Shown: positions 1 through 8,034 of the stretch, in pieces
How positions within the stretch are numbered: the first letter of the stretch is position 1
How the letters are laid out: each line of letters begins with the position of its first letter
Assembly (NCBI GenBank): GCA_023229765.1
Contig: JALNYO010000002.1
Coordinates: 124,001-188,000, forward strand
DNA: 64,000 bases
Direction: 5' to 3'
DNA from: Syntrophales bacterium
GTDB taxonomy: Bacteria > Desulfobacterota > Syntrophia > Syntrophales > UBA5619
Translations under genes and position numbers: made by a program
The notes under the pieces: model-generated
The model's database searches: none
What the model was told of the DNA's origin: nothing
Seen by the model: the letters and a program-made list of their open reading frames with translations, nothing else

Positions 1-666
1 CTTGCCAACTTTTCCTAAAGCTTTGACGAGGAGGTTCATATCAGCCCCCGCAACCGCGCCTATCGTTCGCATTCCCACCCTGTTCAACTTCTCGGCGGTT
101 TTACTGCCCACGCCGTACATCTCTTTTACCGGAAGCGGCCAGAGCTTTGTGGGGATATCGTTCTCCCATATTTCCGTGATTCCCAAGGGCTTTTTCATTT
201 CGGCCGCCATTTTTGCAAGAAACTTGTTTTCAGCGATGCCGATTGAGCACCACAGCCCGAGTCGGTCCTTGATTTCCGCCATTATCCGGCGAGCGGCCTC
301 CAAAGGTTCGCCAAAAAGTCCCTCGCACCCGGTCATATCAAGCCATCCCTCATCGATGCTGTTCTGCTCCATAACCGGCGTATAATTCAACAGCAGGCTC
401 ATGACCTCGTTTGATTTTTCCTCATAGAAATGGTGATCGGGAGGCGTCAGCATGATTTTCGGACAAAGCTTCAGGGCCTCGTGCAGCACCATGGCCGTCT
501 TGACGCCACATGCCCTTGCTTCATAGTTCGCCGCCAGAATGATCCCCCTGCGTTTTTCCGGATCGCCGGCCACAGCAGCGGGGTTGCCAACGAGCGAAGG
601 ATTCCTCGTCATTTCGCAACTTATGAAAAATGCATTCATATCGACAAGAAAGATAACTCTGCGCGT
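1..666 (-). CDS. dinB: DNA polymerase IV (Y-family), C-terminal part outside the window
   Basis: Translesion DNA polymerase; the first 222 codons are present and the gene runs off the left edge. The translation shows the Y-family palm: a beta strand ending in LVDMN with the first metal-binding Asp, then NYEARACGVK, the SIDEGWLDM block with the second acidic pair, and the little-finger start WPLPVKEMYGVG. No ATG, GTG or TTG lies in frame between the upstream stop and the Asp. The only ATG in this stretch (position 642) would remove that catalytic Asp. An AAGAGG Shine-Dalgarno sits six bases before an ACG codon at 666, so I place the start there: either a rare ACG start or a T-to-C change in an original ATG. 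No clear LexA box was seen upstream. Family call is sure; start is inferred. Confidence 0.85.
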
Positions 667-922
667 GTTACACCTCTTGCAGCAAATTTATGAGTTAGAT
701 CATGAACGAGGGACAAGGAAACCAACCACGAAGTTTATGGGAAACTAAAGCAGGAAATCATCTCTGGCAAGAATGAACAGGCGCTGTATATAGGTGCAAA
801 ATCAAATGCTGCCCTCGCCAATGGCCCTGTACCTTCAATAATATCGCTGCCAATTTGATATTGGGAAGGATCGCCTTTAGCTGCTTCCTGCGCCCACGGC
901 GGACATTGGGACTACCGCAAAA

Positions 923-1834
923 TTATTCAAAAAGCTTAGTGCTTAAGTATTTTTCGCCCCTGTCGGGAAAGAGGGTAACAATATTTATTTTTTTGCCTGG
1001 TGAGCGCTTAACTTTTTTAGCCACCTCCAATGTAGCCACCATTGCCGCGCCGCTGGACATGCCGACAAAGATGCCTTCCTGCTTGATTATTTCCCGCGCC
1101 ATCGCAAAGGCCGCCTCGGTTTCAACCTGGATTATCTGATCGAGTTTTGCTTTGTCGTAGATTGCCGGGACAATCGCCTCCTCCATATTTTTCAAGCCCT
1201 GGATATAATGGCCGAGCGTCGGCTCGGCGCTGACAATCTTCACGCCCGGACTGCAGAATTTTCGCAATCCCGCGCCAACGCCCATCAACGTCCCGGATGT
1301 GCCGATTGACGCCACAAAATAATCAACCTGCCCGTCTAACTGATCATGAATCTCCTGGGCGGTGGTTTCGTAGTGGGCGGCCTTGTTGTACTCATTGGAA
1401 AACTGATCCGGCATGAAATATTTTTTGGGATATTGTTTAACCAATTCCCGTGCTTTTAAAATGGCGCCGTCGGTGCCCTTCTTCCCCGGCGTCAATGTTA
1501 TTGTCGCCCCGAAGGCCGCAATCATCTTGCGCCGCTCCACCGAAACCGCATCGCTCATCACAATTTCCACCTGATAGCCCTTGATGGCGCCGATCATGGC
1601 AATGGCAATTCCCGTGTTGCCGCTGGTTGGTTCAATAATGATTTTCTCCTTTGTCAACTCGCCGCTTTTTTCCGCCTGTTCAATCATCCGTAAGGCGATC
1701 CGGTCTTTAACGCTGCCGCCGGGGTTTACTCCTTCTATCTTAGCATAAATATTTACACTTTTAGGATTGGGATTTAATCTGTTGATGGTAACAAGCGGCG
1801 TCTTGCCAATGGTTTCCAGAATATTTTTATGCAT
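923..1834 (-). CDS. cysK: Cysteine synthase (O-acetylserine sulfhydrylase, CysK/CysM family)
   Basis: PLP enzyme that makes cysteine from O-acetylserine and sulfide in the cytoplasm. The 303-residue length matches the family. It shows the N-terminal IGKTPLV motif, the PLP lysine in GGSVKDR (about residue 43), the substrate loop PTSGNTGIA, and the phosphate-binding GTSGTLMG. The C-terminus SPDRGEKYLST-like block (here FPDRGEKYLST) is typical. A Shine-Dalgarno AAGGG lies about 12 bases before the ATG. It reads in the same direction as the phosphatase genes upstream, with 107 bases between. CysK and CysM cannot be told apart with certainty by eye. Confidence 0.93.
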   Translation of the reverse strand: MHKNILETIGKTPLVTINRLNPNPKSVNIYAKIEGVNPGGSVKDRIALRMIEQAEKSGELTKEKIIIEPTSGNTGIAIAMIGAIKGYQVEIVMSDAVSVERRKMIAAFGATITLTPGKKGTDGAILKARELVKQYPKKYFMPDQFSNEYNKAAHYETTAQEIHDQLDGQVDYFVASIGTSGTLMGVGAGLRKFCSPGVKIVSAEPTLGHYIQGLKNMEEAIVPAIYDKAKLDQIIQVETEAAFAMAREIIKQEGIFVGMSSGAAMVATLEVAKKVKRSPGKKINIVTLFPDRGEKYLSTKLFE

Positions 1835-1941
1835 AATTTATCTAACCCTTTGTAATTTTGAGGGACAGCCCATAAACCTCCGGCAAATGACCGGCACATC
1901 CGGATAAATTACCCAATAAATCAGTGCTAAGGGCCACCCCC

Positions 1942-2226
1942 TCACAAGCTCGCAGCCTCTCGCGTAACTGTTAAACAATATAAAATTAGATAACACCAGT
2001 CAATCTTATTTTTTCCCCCAAGCATTAAATCATTACATAGCGGGCCCCGATGATCAAGCTCACCCTCTTCCATAAGGTTGATAATATGGCGAATCCCGGC
2101 GTTGATAAGCCCCTCCATTTTGGCGCTCTTTTGAGCAGGATATTTGGATTCGGTGAAGAAACGTGCCAGAAGTTGGCCGGGAATGACCCAGTCGCTGTGA
2201 TCTAAGGGGATACTGATTAATGCCAT
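1942..2226 (-). pseudogene. Decayed protein tyrosine phosphatase-like gene (N-terminal piece)
   Basis: The 94-codon reading frame begins with a recognisable N-terminal block (WVIPGQLLARFFTESKYPAQ, then KMEGLINAGIRHIINLMEEGELDHRG). This resembles the phosphatase/rhodanese-fold family often found with ADP-ribosylglycohydrolases, whose members start with IPG-LLAGEYPG and AGI--FI-LTEEGEL. After DHRG the similarity stops and a hydrophobic, unrelated tail follows. Only 107 bases separate the stop from cysK, too few for the missing catalytic HCxxGxxR half, which I did not find in any frame. GAGGAG abuts the ATG with no spacing, which is poor for initiation. I read it as a truncated relic; family assignment is from memory of motifs. 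Confidence 0.55.
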
Positions 2227-2254
2227 CTCCTCATTGAGGGTTCTCTCCTCGTTT

Positions 2255-3121
2255 CTAATGAATCCATTGAAAGTTAAGGGGTGTTGTTGTCCATTTTGAA
2301 AGAGATTTACTGTATTGCAGTAAATGGCCTTCAGGCGTAACTTCAAGATAGACTCTGGCGCCTCCGAATACCTGGCACATCCCGGCGTCCACATCAATAA
2401 GCTTCAATCCCTGCGCTGTCTTCACCCCGTTCTTCCTTGTCGGCGTATGGCCGAATATCTGAGTAATTACAGATGCTTCCGTAGAGTGGCTAATAGACGA
2501 AAAGTCGCACCAGAATATGCCTCCCGCCGGATCAGGTCCTCCCCGGTCGGCGCCAACATGAAAGATCGGGTGTCGATTGAGATCGTTCTTCTCTACGGCC
2601 TCCTTGAAAATTCTGTTGATATGATCCGACAGCAGGAAAAGATTAATTTCCCTGGTCTTTAATTTCGGTCTTGCAGCGTTCATTTCATCCACAAGAAATT
2701 CTCTTATGGCCGATCTCAGGCCAGCATGAGTATAAAGTCTCTCGCCATCGGTATATGAGGCCCTAACATCGCCTCTTGCAATTTCCTCCTTCAGTTCACC
2801 CGCCAGGGACCCTGGATCGTTGAAATTTGCGTAATAAAAAATGTCTTGAACAAGCATAAGTTCATGATTGCCGCAGAGGCGTATAACCTCACCTTTGGCA
2901 TCGGTGGCTTCTTTTTGGAGTTTCCTTAACAAATCAACGGCTTCTATAGAGTAAGGCCCTCGGTCTATCACATCGCCCGTTTGTATTAAAATGTCATCGC
3001 CGCCGCTCCAATTGGCTTTGCTGTCAATCAGTCCCGCATTTCTAAGAATTCCCCTGAATCCCTCCAGCTCTCCGTGTACATCTCCAATGACAATACGCCT
3101 TTTTTGCTTTGCTGATTCCAT
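2255..3121 (-). CDS. PPP-family metallophosphoesterase (serine/threonine phosphatase-like)
   Basis: Two-metal phosphatase of the PPP/calcineurin superfamily, probably cytoplasmic; substrate unknown. Visible motifs are GDVHGE near the N-terminus, GDVIDRGPYSIEAVDLL about 40 residues later, LCGNHELML, and a late GHTP (FGHTPTRKN), which together form the di-metal site. The protein is 288 residues from the ATG at 3121, chosen because AAGGTG lies six bases upstream. A second ATG at 3154 would add 11 residues and has a weaker GAGGG site. It is followed after 28 bases by the phosphatase relic on the same strand, suggesting a former operon. Confidence 0.85.
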   Translation of the reverse strand: MESAKQKRRIVIGDVHGELEGFRGILRNAGLIDSKANWSGGDDILIQTGDVIDRGPYSIEAVDLLRKLQKEATDAKGEVIRLCGNHELMLVQDIFYYANFNDPGSLAGELKEEIARGDVRASYTDGERLYTHAGLRSAIREFLVDEMNAARPKLKTREINLFLLSDHINRIFKEAVEKNDLNRHPIFHVGADRGGPDPAGGIFWCDFSSISHSTEASVITQIFGHTPTRKNGVKTAQGLKLIDVDAGMCQVFGGARVYLEVTPEGHLLQYSKSLSKWTTTPLNFQWIH

Positions 3122-3354
3122 TCTAAACACCTTATTCCTGATACTACATAGCATTGGCCCTCATGGTGCGGTATCAACCTCCTTCTGAAACCGGGGTCAC
3201 CCCCGCCCCATGCTAAAGATTTGATAATCTGTAGAAAATGTACCAGAGAATCACAGCGTTGACAACAGCATTCTACTCCCATTTCTGAAAATCATCGACC
3301 ACTCCGATTTAGCTAAGTGGCAACAATATCCAGCTTTTCGATGCCAACATTCCC

Positions 3355-3383
3355 TTGACACACAAAGCCCTTCTACGTATACT
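3355..3383 (+). promoter_or_regulatory. Near-consensus sigma-70 promoter for satP
   Basis: TTGACA at 3355-3360, a 17-base spacer and TATACT at 3378-3383. It points at the permease gene starting at 3549, giving a leader of about 160 bases. The leader carries a small hairpin (CCGCCC / GGGCGG arms, 3502-3520) 28 bases before the start codon. The rest of the 427-base gap from 3122 holds no gene I can support. Confidence 0.75.
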
Positions 3384-3548
3384 CAAGACGCCTAAAAGCA
3401 AATTCTTATGCGTCAATATTTGCTTAGGAAGGTGTGGGCTTGGCAAGGAACGATAAGGCGTTTTTGATTTACGGAAGCGGTTGCGGCGGTTTTCCCCATT
3501 TCCGCCCTAAATTGGGGCGGTAAACGATCTTTGAGAAAGGAGCGCTGT

Positions 3549-4139
3549 ATGCAACAAACTGCGGAGACAAGAATCCAGGACACCACAGCGAACCCGGCAC
3601 CTCTCGGTCTTATTTCCTTTGGCATGACCACGGTACTCCTAAATTTCCACAACGCCGGCTTTTACGACCTTAACACGATGATTCTGGCAATGGGGGTCTT
3701 CTACGGCGGGGTCGCCCAAGTCATCGCCGGGATTATGGAGTGGAAGAAAAATAACACCTTCGGCGCGACGGCTTTTTGTTCATTCGGCCTGTTCTGGCTC
3801 ACACTGGTTGCCCTGCTGGTCTTCCCCACGATGGGCTGGGGCAAGGCGGCGGAACCGGGTGCGATGGTGGCCTACCTGACGGTATGGGGGATTTTCACGT
3901 TCGTGATGTTCTTCGCCACTTTGAAACTCAATCGGGGATTGCAGTTCATTTTCCTATCGCTTACGATCCTATTCTGGCTGCTGGCATTGGGCGATGCCAC
4001 CGGCATGGTGGGCATTACACGGCTTGCAGGATGGGAAGGATTAATCTGCGGCGCTTCCGCAATCTACACCGGCCTTGCCCAAGTGCTCAATGAGTACTAT
4101 GGAAAAGTGGTCTGGCCCATCGGTCCCGTGAACAAGTAA
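3549..4139 (+). CDS. satP: Acetate/succinate transporter (GPR1/FUN34/YaaH, SatP family)
   Basis: Inner-membrane carrier for acetate or succinate. The protein has the family signature NPAPLGL near the N-terminus followed by six hydrophobic segments (from about GLISFGMTTVLLNF to LICGASAIYTGLAQVL), and 196 residues is the usual length. The ATG at 3549 is chosen over an upstream ATG because AAGGAG sits seven bases before it. It stands alone behind a strong promoter, with a phosphatase on the opposite strand upstream. In a syntrophic or acetate-handling anaerobe such a carrier could move acetate either way; the direction is not shown by sequence. Confidence 0.92.
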   Translation: MQQTAETRIQDTTANPAPLGLISFGMTTVLLNFHNAGFYDLNTMILAMGVFYGGVAQVIAGIMEWKKNNTFGATAFCSFGLFWLTLVALLVFPTMGWGKAAEPGAMVAYLTVWGIFTFVMFFATLKLNRGLQFIFLSLTILFWLLALGDATGMVGITRLAGWEGLICGASAIYTGLAQVLNEYYGKVVWPIGPVNK

Positions 4140-4359
4140 GGTCATCCGAAAAATCCGGTTTTAAATCGGTGCAGATCGCGGGGATTATTGTTTCCCACTT
4201 TTCCCCAAGAGGGGTGCTGATATTGAGCGCCCGGTTCTGTTTGGGGCCGGAAAGTCGTTCGCCATCAAGAAGTAAAACCGGTTTATCCGCAAGGTTTATG
4301 ACCCTCAATTCCGGCACTTTTCTACCTTCGGTTACTTCCGTAACGGTGGGAAGTTGGAA
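4087..4359 (-). pseudogene. Fragment of an ARPP-1 domain protein
   Basis: On the minus strand an open stretch reads TVTEVTEGRK then VPELRVINLADKPVLLLDGE, followed by LSGPKQNRALNIS and ETIIP. This resembles the core of the ARPP-1 domain (ARG- and rhodanese-phosphatase-associated protein), whose hallmark is LLLDGEELVGAKQNR. A stop lies upstream at 4360-4362, and after about 60 residues the likeness ends and the frame closes inside satP. Both ends are therefore missing. The piece lies wholly in the gap between satP and hsp20, apart from its shadow tail. I judge it a relic; the match is by motif memory only. Confidence 0.5.
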
Positions 4360-4424
4360 TTATATCGTCTCCAATGTTTTTACCGGGAATGGGAAGAGGG
4401 ATTTTAAAAAAACGGGAGTCCGAG

Positions 4425-4925
4425 ATGGATTACATCAAGATCAGATTTGTCGATAACCAGGAGGGCGCCGAGCATAACCTCTTCAGAACAGTCGAAGAGA
4501 TGCTCAACCATGCCCAGCCGAGATTCGCATTTTCCAAGCAAAGGTGGCGGCCCCACGTGGACATCTATGAAACCAGCGAAGAGATAGTTGTCATCGCCGA
4601 AATCGCCGGCATTCAAAGCGAGGGTATCGATTTGGAGATATCCCCCCGCTCTCTCAAGATATCGGGAAAGCGAAGCTTAATGTTCACAAAGCGAAGCTTA
4701 ATGCTTATTAATCGCGAGACTCTCCCGGAAAAGGACAGCGGCTGTTACTGCCTTGCCGAAATACCCTCCGGCCATTTCGACCGGACCGTTGCCCTGCCCG
4801 CTCCGATCGACGCGTCAACGACCCAAACAGTTTACAAAGACGGCCTTCTGAAAATCAGCCTGAAAAAAAGATCCCCAGCGGCAGACAGCAAGATAACCGT
4901 AACAGTTCAGGGGGAGAGGCCGTAG
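4425..4925 (+). CDS. Small heat-shock protein Hsp20 (alpha-crystallin family) with an in-frame repeat insert
   Basis: Cytoplasmic holdase chaperone. The alpha-crystallin domain is visible as WRPHVDIYETSEEIVVIAEIAG, IDLEISPRSLKISGKR, FDRTVALPAPID and the DGLLKISLKK beta strand. The ATG at 4425 has CGGGAG six bases upstream and starts DYIKIRF. Unusual: after SGKR the protein carries a seven-residue tandem repeat, KRSLMFT KRSLMLI, made by two copies of a 21-bp unit that also occurs between genes elsewhere in the window. This enlarges the loop that in relatives holds only a short acidic stretch. lon follows after 48 bases, so the two are probably co-transcribed as a protein-quality-control operon. 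Confidence 0.88.
   Translation: MDYIKIRFVDNQEGAEHNLFRTVEEMLNHAQPRFAFSKQRWRPHVDIYETSEEIVVIAEIAGIQSEGIDLEISPRSLKISGKRSLMFTKRSLMLINRETLPEKDSGCYCLAEIPSGHFDRTVALPAPIDASTTQTVYKDGLLKISLKKRSPAADSKITVTVQGERP
4667..4708 (+). repeat. Two tandem 21-bp repeat units inside hsp20
   Basis: Units at 4667-4687 and 4688-4708 share AAAGCGAAGCTTAATG and differ mainly in the last five bases. The same unit, with TTTAATGTTCA, occurs in tandem at 18941-18982 and singly on the minus strand at 33767-33787. As 21 is a multiple of three, the insertion keeps the hsp20 frame. Confidence 0.8.
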
Positions 4926-4973
4926 AACGGCCGTCTGCTGCCTGAACAACCTGAACAGTAAAGAGAGGCGCCA

Positions 4974-7346
4974 ATGTCCCAAAAACAACCGGAGGAGTTA
5001 AAGATCGCCGGCATCCCGGAGATACTTCCCATATTGCCCATGTCCGGCGTCTTTGTTTTTCCGAAAATGCTCATCCCGCTGGAGATCGCCGGGGATTCGG
5101 CAACCAGTCTGATCGATGAGGCGATGACCGGCAGCCGGATGATCGGCATGATCATGGTTAGAAAAACGGACGAGAATCTCGAACTTCCCAACAAAAAAGA
5201 ATATTTTTACGATACGGGAACGAGTGTCTCCATACTCAAGATGGCCAAGACCGCCGACAGCAAGACCCAGCTCCTACTGCAGGGAGTCGGCCGGTTCCGT
5301 CTGACCGAAATGCTGGAGGGCAAACCGTATCTGCACGGACGCATCGAGGTCCTCGAAGATTCGGGAACCAAAGACCTCGAGGTCGAGGCCCTGATGGTTA
5401 ATCTCGTCAGCCTCTTTGACCGGATCGTTAAACTGTCGCCCCTGCTGCCCCAGGAGTTCGGAACAATGGCGAAAGCGATTGCCGAGCCGGGCGTTCTTGC
5501 CGACGTAATCGCCTCCGTCATCAATGTTTCCATCGAGGAAAAACAAAAGATACTCGACATTCTGGATGTAAAGGGGAGGCTGCGCGAAGTAACGCGGTTA
5601 GTCAACCACCAAGTGGAGATCCTTGAGCTGGGCAACAAGATCCAGAACGAGGTAAAGGGCGACATGGACAAAAGCCAGCGGGAGTATTTCCTCCGCCAGC
5701 AGTTGGGCGCCATCCGCAAGGAACTCGGAGAAACCGACGACGAGAAGGTCGAGGTTGAAGAATATCGAGCCAAAATAGAAAAAAAGCACCTTCCGGAAGA
5801 GGCGAAAAAGGAGGCGGAGCGCGAACTCGCCCGCCTGACCCGGATGCACCCCTCCTCGGCGGAATACACGGTATCGGCTACATATCTGGACTGGATCACC
5901 GAGCTTCCCTGGAATGAGCACACCGAAGACAACAGCGACATCAAGGCCTCCCGACGGATTCTCGACGAGGACCATTACGGGCTGGAAAAGGCGAAAAAGA
6001 GAATAATCGAGTACCTTGCCGTCCGCAAGCTGAAGCCGGATACGAAAGGGCCGATTCTTTGCTTCGCCGGTCCCCCCGGAACAGGAAAGACGTCTCTTGG
6101 TCATTCCATAGGCCGCGCCCTGGGCCGCAAATTCATCCGCATCTCCCTCGGCGGCATGCATGACGAGGCGGAGATACGCGGCCACCGGCGCACCTATGTG
6201 GGGGCGCTTCCCGGTCGGGTCATTCAGGGAATCAGGCAGGCGCAGTCCAATAACCCCGTCTTCATGCTCGACGAGATCGACAAGGTCGGAAATGACTTCC
6301 GAGGCGATCCCTCCTCCGCGCTGCTGGAGGTTCTTGACCCGGAGCAGAACTTTTCCTTCACCGATCACTACCTGAACGTCCCTTTCGATTTGTCGCATGT
6401 GATGTTCATCGCAACGGCCAATATGCTGGAGACGATCCCGCCGGCCCTGCGCGACCGCTTGGAGGTTATCGAACTGCCCGGCTATACGATAGACGAAAAA
6501 ATAAGAATCGCCGAGCGCTACCTGATCCCGCGGCAGAGGGAGGCCAATGGTTTGCAACCGGAACAGATCCGGATCACGAGAGGCGCGGTAACCAACATTA
6601 TAACCGGCTATACGCGGGAAGCGGGGCTCAGGAATGTGGAAAGGGAGATCGCCGCCATCTGCCGGGGCGTGGCCAGCCGGATTGCCGAGGGCAAAACGGA
6701 AAAGACAACCGTTACGGCGGGCGATCTGCACAAATTCCTCGGCCCGGTGCGAATAAACGGAGAGGCCGCACTGCGGACAGCTAAACCGGGGGTCGTCATG
6801 GGGCTCGCTTGGACACCCTCCGGCGGGGATGTGCTCTTCGTGGAGGCAACGGCAATGAAGGGCAAGGGCGGACTGACCCTGACCGGACAATTGGGCGACG
6901 TGATGAAGGAATCAGCAACCGCGGCGCTGAGTTTTATCCGCTCCAACGCAGAGGCGATCGGGGTCTCGGATAATTACTTTTCCGAGAGGGATATCCATAT
7001 CCATGTCCCCTCCGGGGCTACCCCAAAAGACGGGCCCTCTGCCGGGGTTACAATGATGACGGCCCTGACCTCACTGGCAACGGATCGCCCCGTCAAAAAA
7101 AATCTCGCGATGACCGGAGAAATCACCCTCCGGGGAACCGTTCTGCCGATTGGAGGGATTAAGGAAAAGGTTCTTGCCGCCCACCGGGCCGGCGTAAAGA
7201 CCATCATCATGCCCAAATGGAACAGGAAGGATTTGGAGGATATTCCCGCCAAGGTGCGCCGGGATATAACCTTTCATTTCGTGGACGACATGCTGGAGGT
7301 TCTACGCATCGCCCTGGAAAAGGCGCCTGAAAAATCCGGCAAGTAG
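4974..7346 (+). CDS. lon: ATP-dependent Lon protease
   Basis: Cytoplasmic AAA+ serine protease that degrades misfolded and regulatory proteins. The 790 residues match bacterial Lon. The order is an N-terminal substrate-binding domain (ILPMSGVFVFPKMLIPLEI), a coiled-coil linker (QREYFLRQQLGAIRKELGE), Walker A GPPGTGKT (Lys372), Walker B FMLDEIDK, arginine-finger region, and the protease domain. Catalytic Ser689 lies in PKDGPSAG and Lys732 in KEKVLAAHRAG, with the normal 43-residue spacing. GAGGCGCCA before the ATG gives the ribosome site. It follows hsp20 by 48 bases, and the stop codon lies inside a perfect 34-bp palindrome. Confidence 0.98.
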   Translation: MSQKQPEELKIAGIPEILPILPMSGVFVFPKMLIPLEIAGDSATSLIDEAMTGSRMIGMIMVRKTDENLELPNKKEYFYDTGTSVSILKMAKTADSKTQLLLQGVGRFRLTEMLEGKPYLHGRIEVLEDSGTKDLEVEALMVNLVSLFDRIVKLSPLLPQEFGTMAKAIAEPGVLADVIASVINVSIEEKQKILDILDVKGRLREVTRLVNHQVEILELGNKIQNEVKGDMDKSQREYFLRQQLGAIRKELGETDDEKVEVEEYRAKIEKKHLPEEAKKEAERELARLTRMHPSSAEYTVSATYLDWITELPWNEHTEDNSDIKASRRILDEDHYGLEKAKKRIIEYLAVRKLKPDTKGPILCFAGPPGTGKTSLGHSIGRALGRKFIRISLGGMHDEAEIRGHRRTYVGALPGRVIQGIRQAQSNNPVFMLDEIDKVGNDFRGDPSSALLEVLDPEQNFSFTDHYLNVPFDLSHVMFIATANMLETIPPALRDRLEVIELPGYTIDEKIRIAERYLIPRQREANGLQPEQIRITRGAVTNIITGYTREAGLRNVEREIAAICRGVASRIAEGKTEKTTVTAGDLHKFLGPVRINGEAALRTAKPGVVMGLAWTPSGGDVLFVEATAMKGKGGLTLTGQLGDVMKESATAALSFIRSNAEAIGVSDNYFSERDIHIHVPSGATPKDGPSAGVTMMTALTSLATDRPVKKNLAMTGEITLRGTVLPIGGIKEKVLAAHRAGVKTIIMPKWNRKDLEDIPAKVRRDITFHFVDDMLEVLRIALEKAPEKSGK

Positions 7347-7373
7347 GGGCAATTCATGAATTGCCCCTACTTG
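7340..7373. repeat. Perfect 34-bp palindrome overlapping the lon stop codon
   Basis: The arms CAAGTAGGGGCAATT and AATTGCCCCTACTTG flank a central CATG, so every base is paired. The lon stop TAG (7344-7346) is in the left arm, and maf begins 27 bases beyond the right arm. No T-run follows, so it is not a classical terminator. It could act as a REP-like mRNA stabiliser or attenuator between lon and maf. GGGGCAATT-type palindromes are common dispersed repeats in bacterial genomes. Confidence 0.85.
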
Positions 7374-7399
7374 ATGTCCATAACATGGAGGGAAAGCGA

Positions 7400-8002
7400 A
7401 TGGGGATTGTAATCCCGTATCACATCATCCTGGCCTCGGCCTCGCCTCGCCGCATAGAGCTGCTGAAGCTTGCGGGGCTCTCTTTTGACGTCATCCCCGC
7501 CGATATCGAAGAGGCCCCCCGCCCGGAAGAGGCGCCGGATCAGCATGTATTGCGGCTCGCCGCCGAAAAGGCCCTGTTTGTCGCTGCCGAAAAGCCGGAT
7601 TGTCTCGTTATCGGCGCCGATACGATCGTCTTTCTCGACGGGGAAATTCTCGGAAAACCTGCCAACCGGGAAGAGGCGCAAAAAACCCTTGCCAAATTAA
7701 GCGGCCAAACTCACGAGGTGTTCACCGGCTTTTTCATAGCGCAGATTGATCGGGGGATAAGGATTTTCGAGGCAGTGCGTTCAGCGGTAACCTTCCGGGA
7801 AATAACCCCGGACGAGATCTCCTGGTACGCAGGCACGCCGGAGCCGTATGACAAGGCCGGCGCCTACGCCGCCCAGGGAATAAGCGCCTCGTTCATCAGG
7901 AAAATAAACGGTTCCTATACAAATGTTATCGGGTTGCCCCTGTGTGAGGTTGTCGAAAAGCTGAAAACGGTCGGGGCAATTGATTTTTCACAGGACAGTT
8001 GA
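7400..8002 (+). CDS. maf: Maf family nucleotide pyrophosphatase
   Basis: House-cleaning nucleoside triphosphate pyrophosphatase that removes modified or non-canonical nucleotides. The N-terminal ILASASPRRIELL and the mid-protein VIGADTIVFLDGEILGKP are family hallmarks, with the late EPYDKAGAYAAQG motif holding conserved Lys and Asp-like positions. The ATG at 7400 is chosen because GGAGG lies about eight bases upstream; two earlier in-frame starts at 7361 and 7385 fall in or near the palindrome. The protein has 200 residues, the usual length. yggS follows after 32 bases. Confidence 0.95.
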   Translation: MGIVIPYHIILASASPRRIELLKLAGLSFDVIPADIEEAPRPEEAPDQHVLRLAAEKALFVAAEKPDCLVIGADTIVFLDGEILGKPANREEAQKTLAKLSGQTHEVFTGFFIAQIDRGIRIFEAVRSAVTFREITPDEISWYAGTPEPYDKAGAYAAQGISASFIRKINGSYTNVIGLPLCEVVEKLKTVGAIDFSQDS

Positions 8003-8034
8003 ACGGATCGTAAGGTTTTCATGGAAAAACAGCG

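Noticed and set aside
741..922. LexA box upstream of dinB
   Set aside because: CTGT and GAAC pieces occur but no spaced palindrome fits a LexA site.
5598..6890. A 430-codon open frame antisense to lon
   Set aside because: It lies wholly within the lon gene, has no ribosome site or family motif, and its composition is that of a shadow of GC-rich codons.
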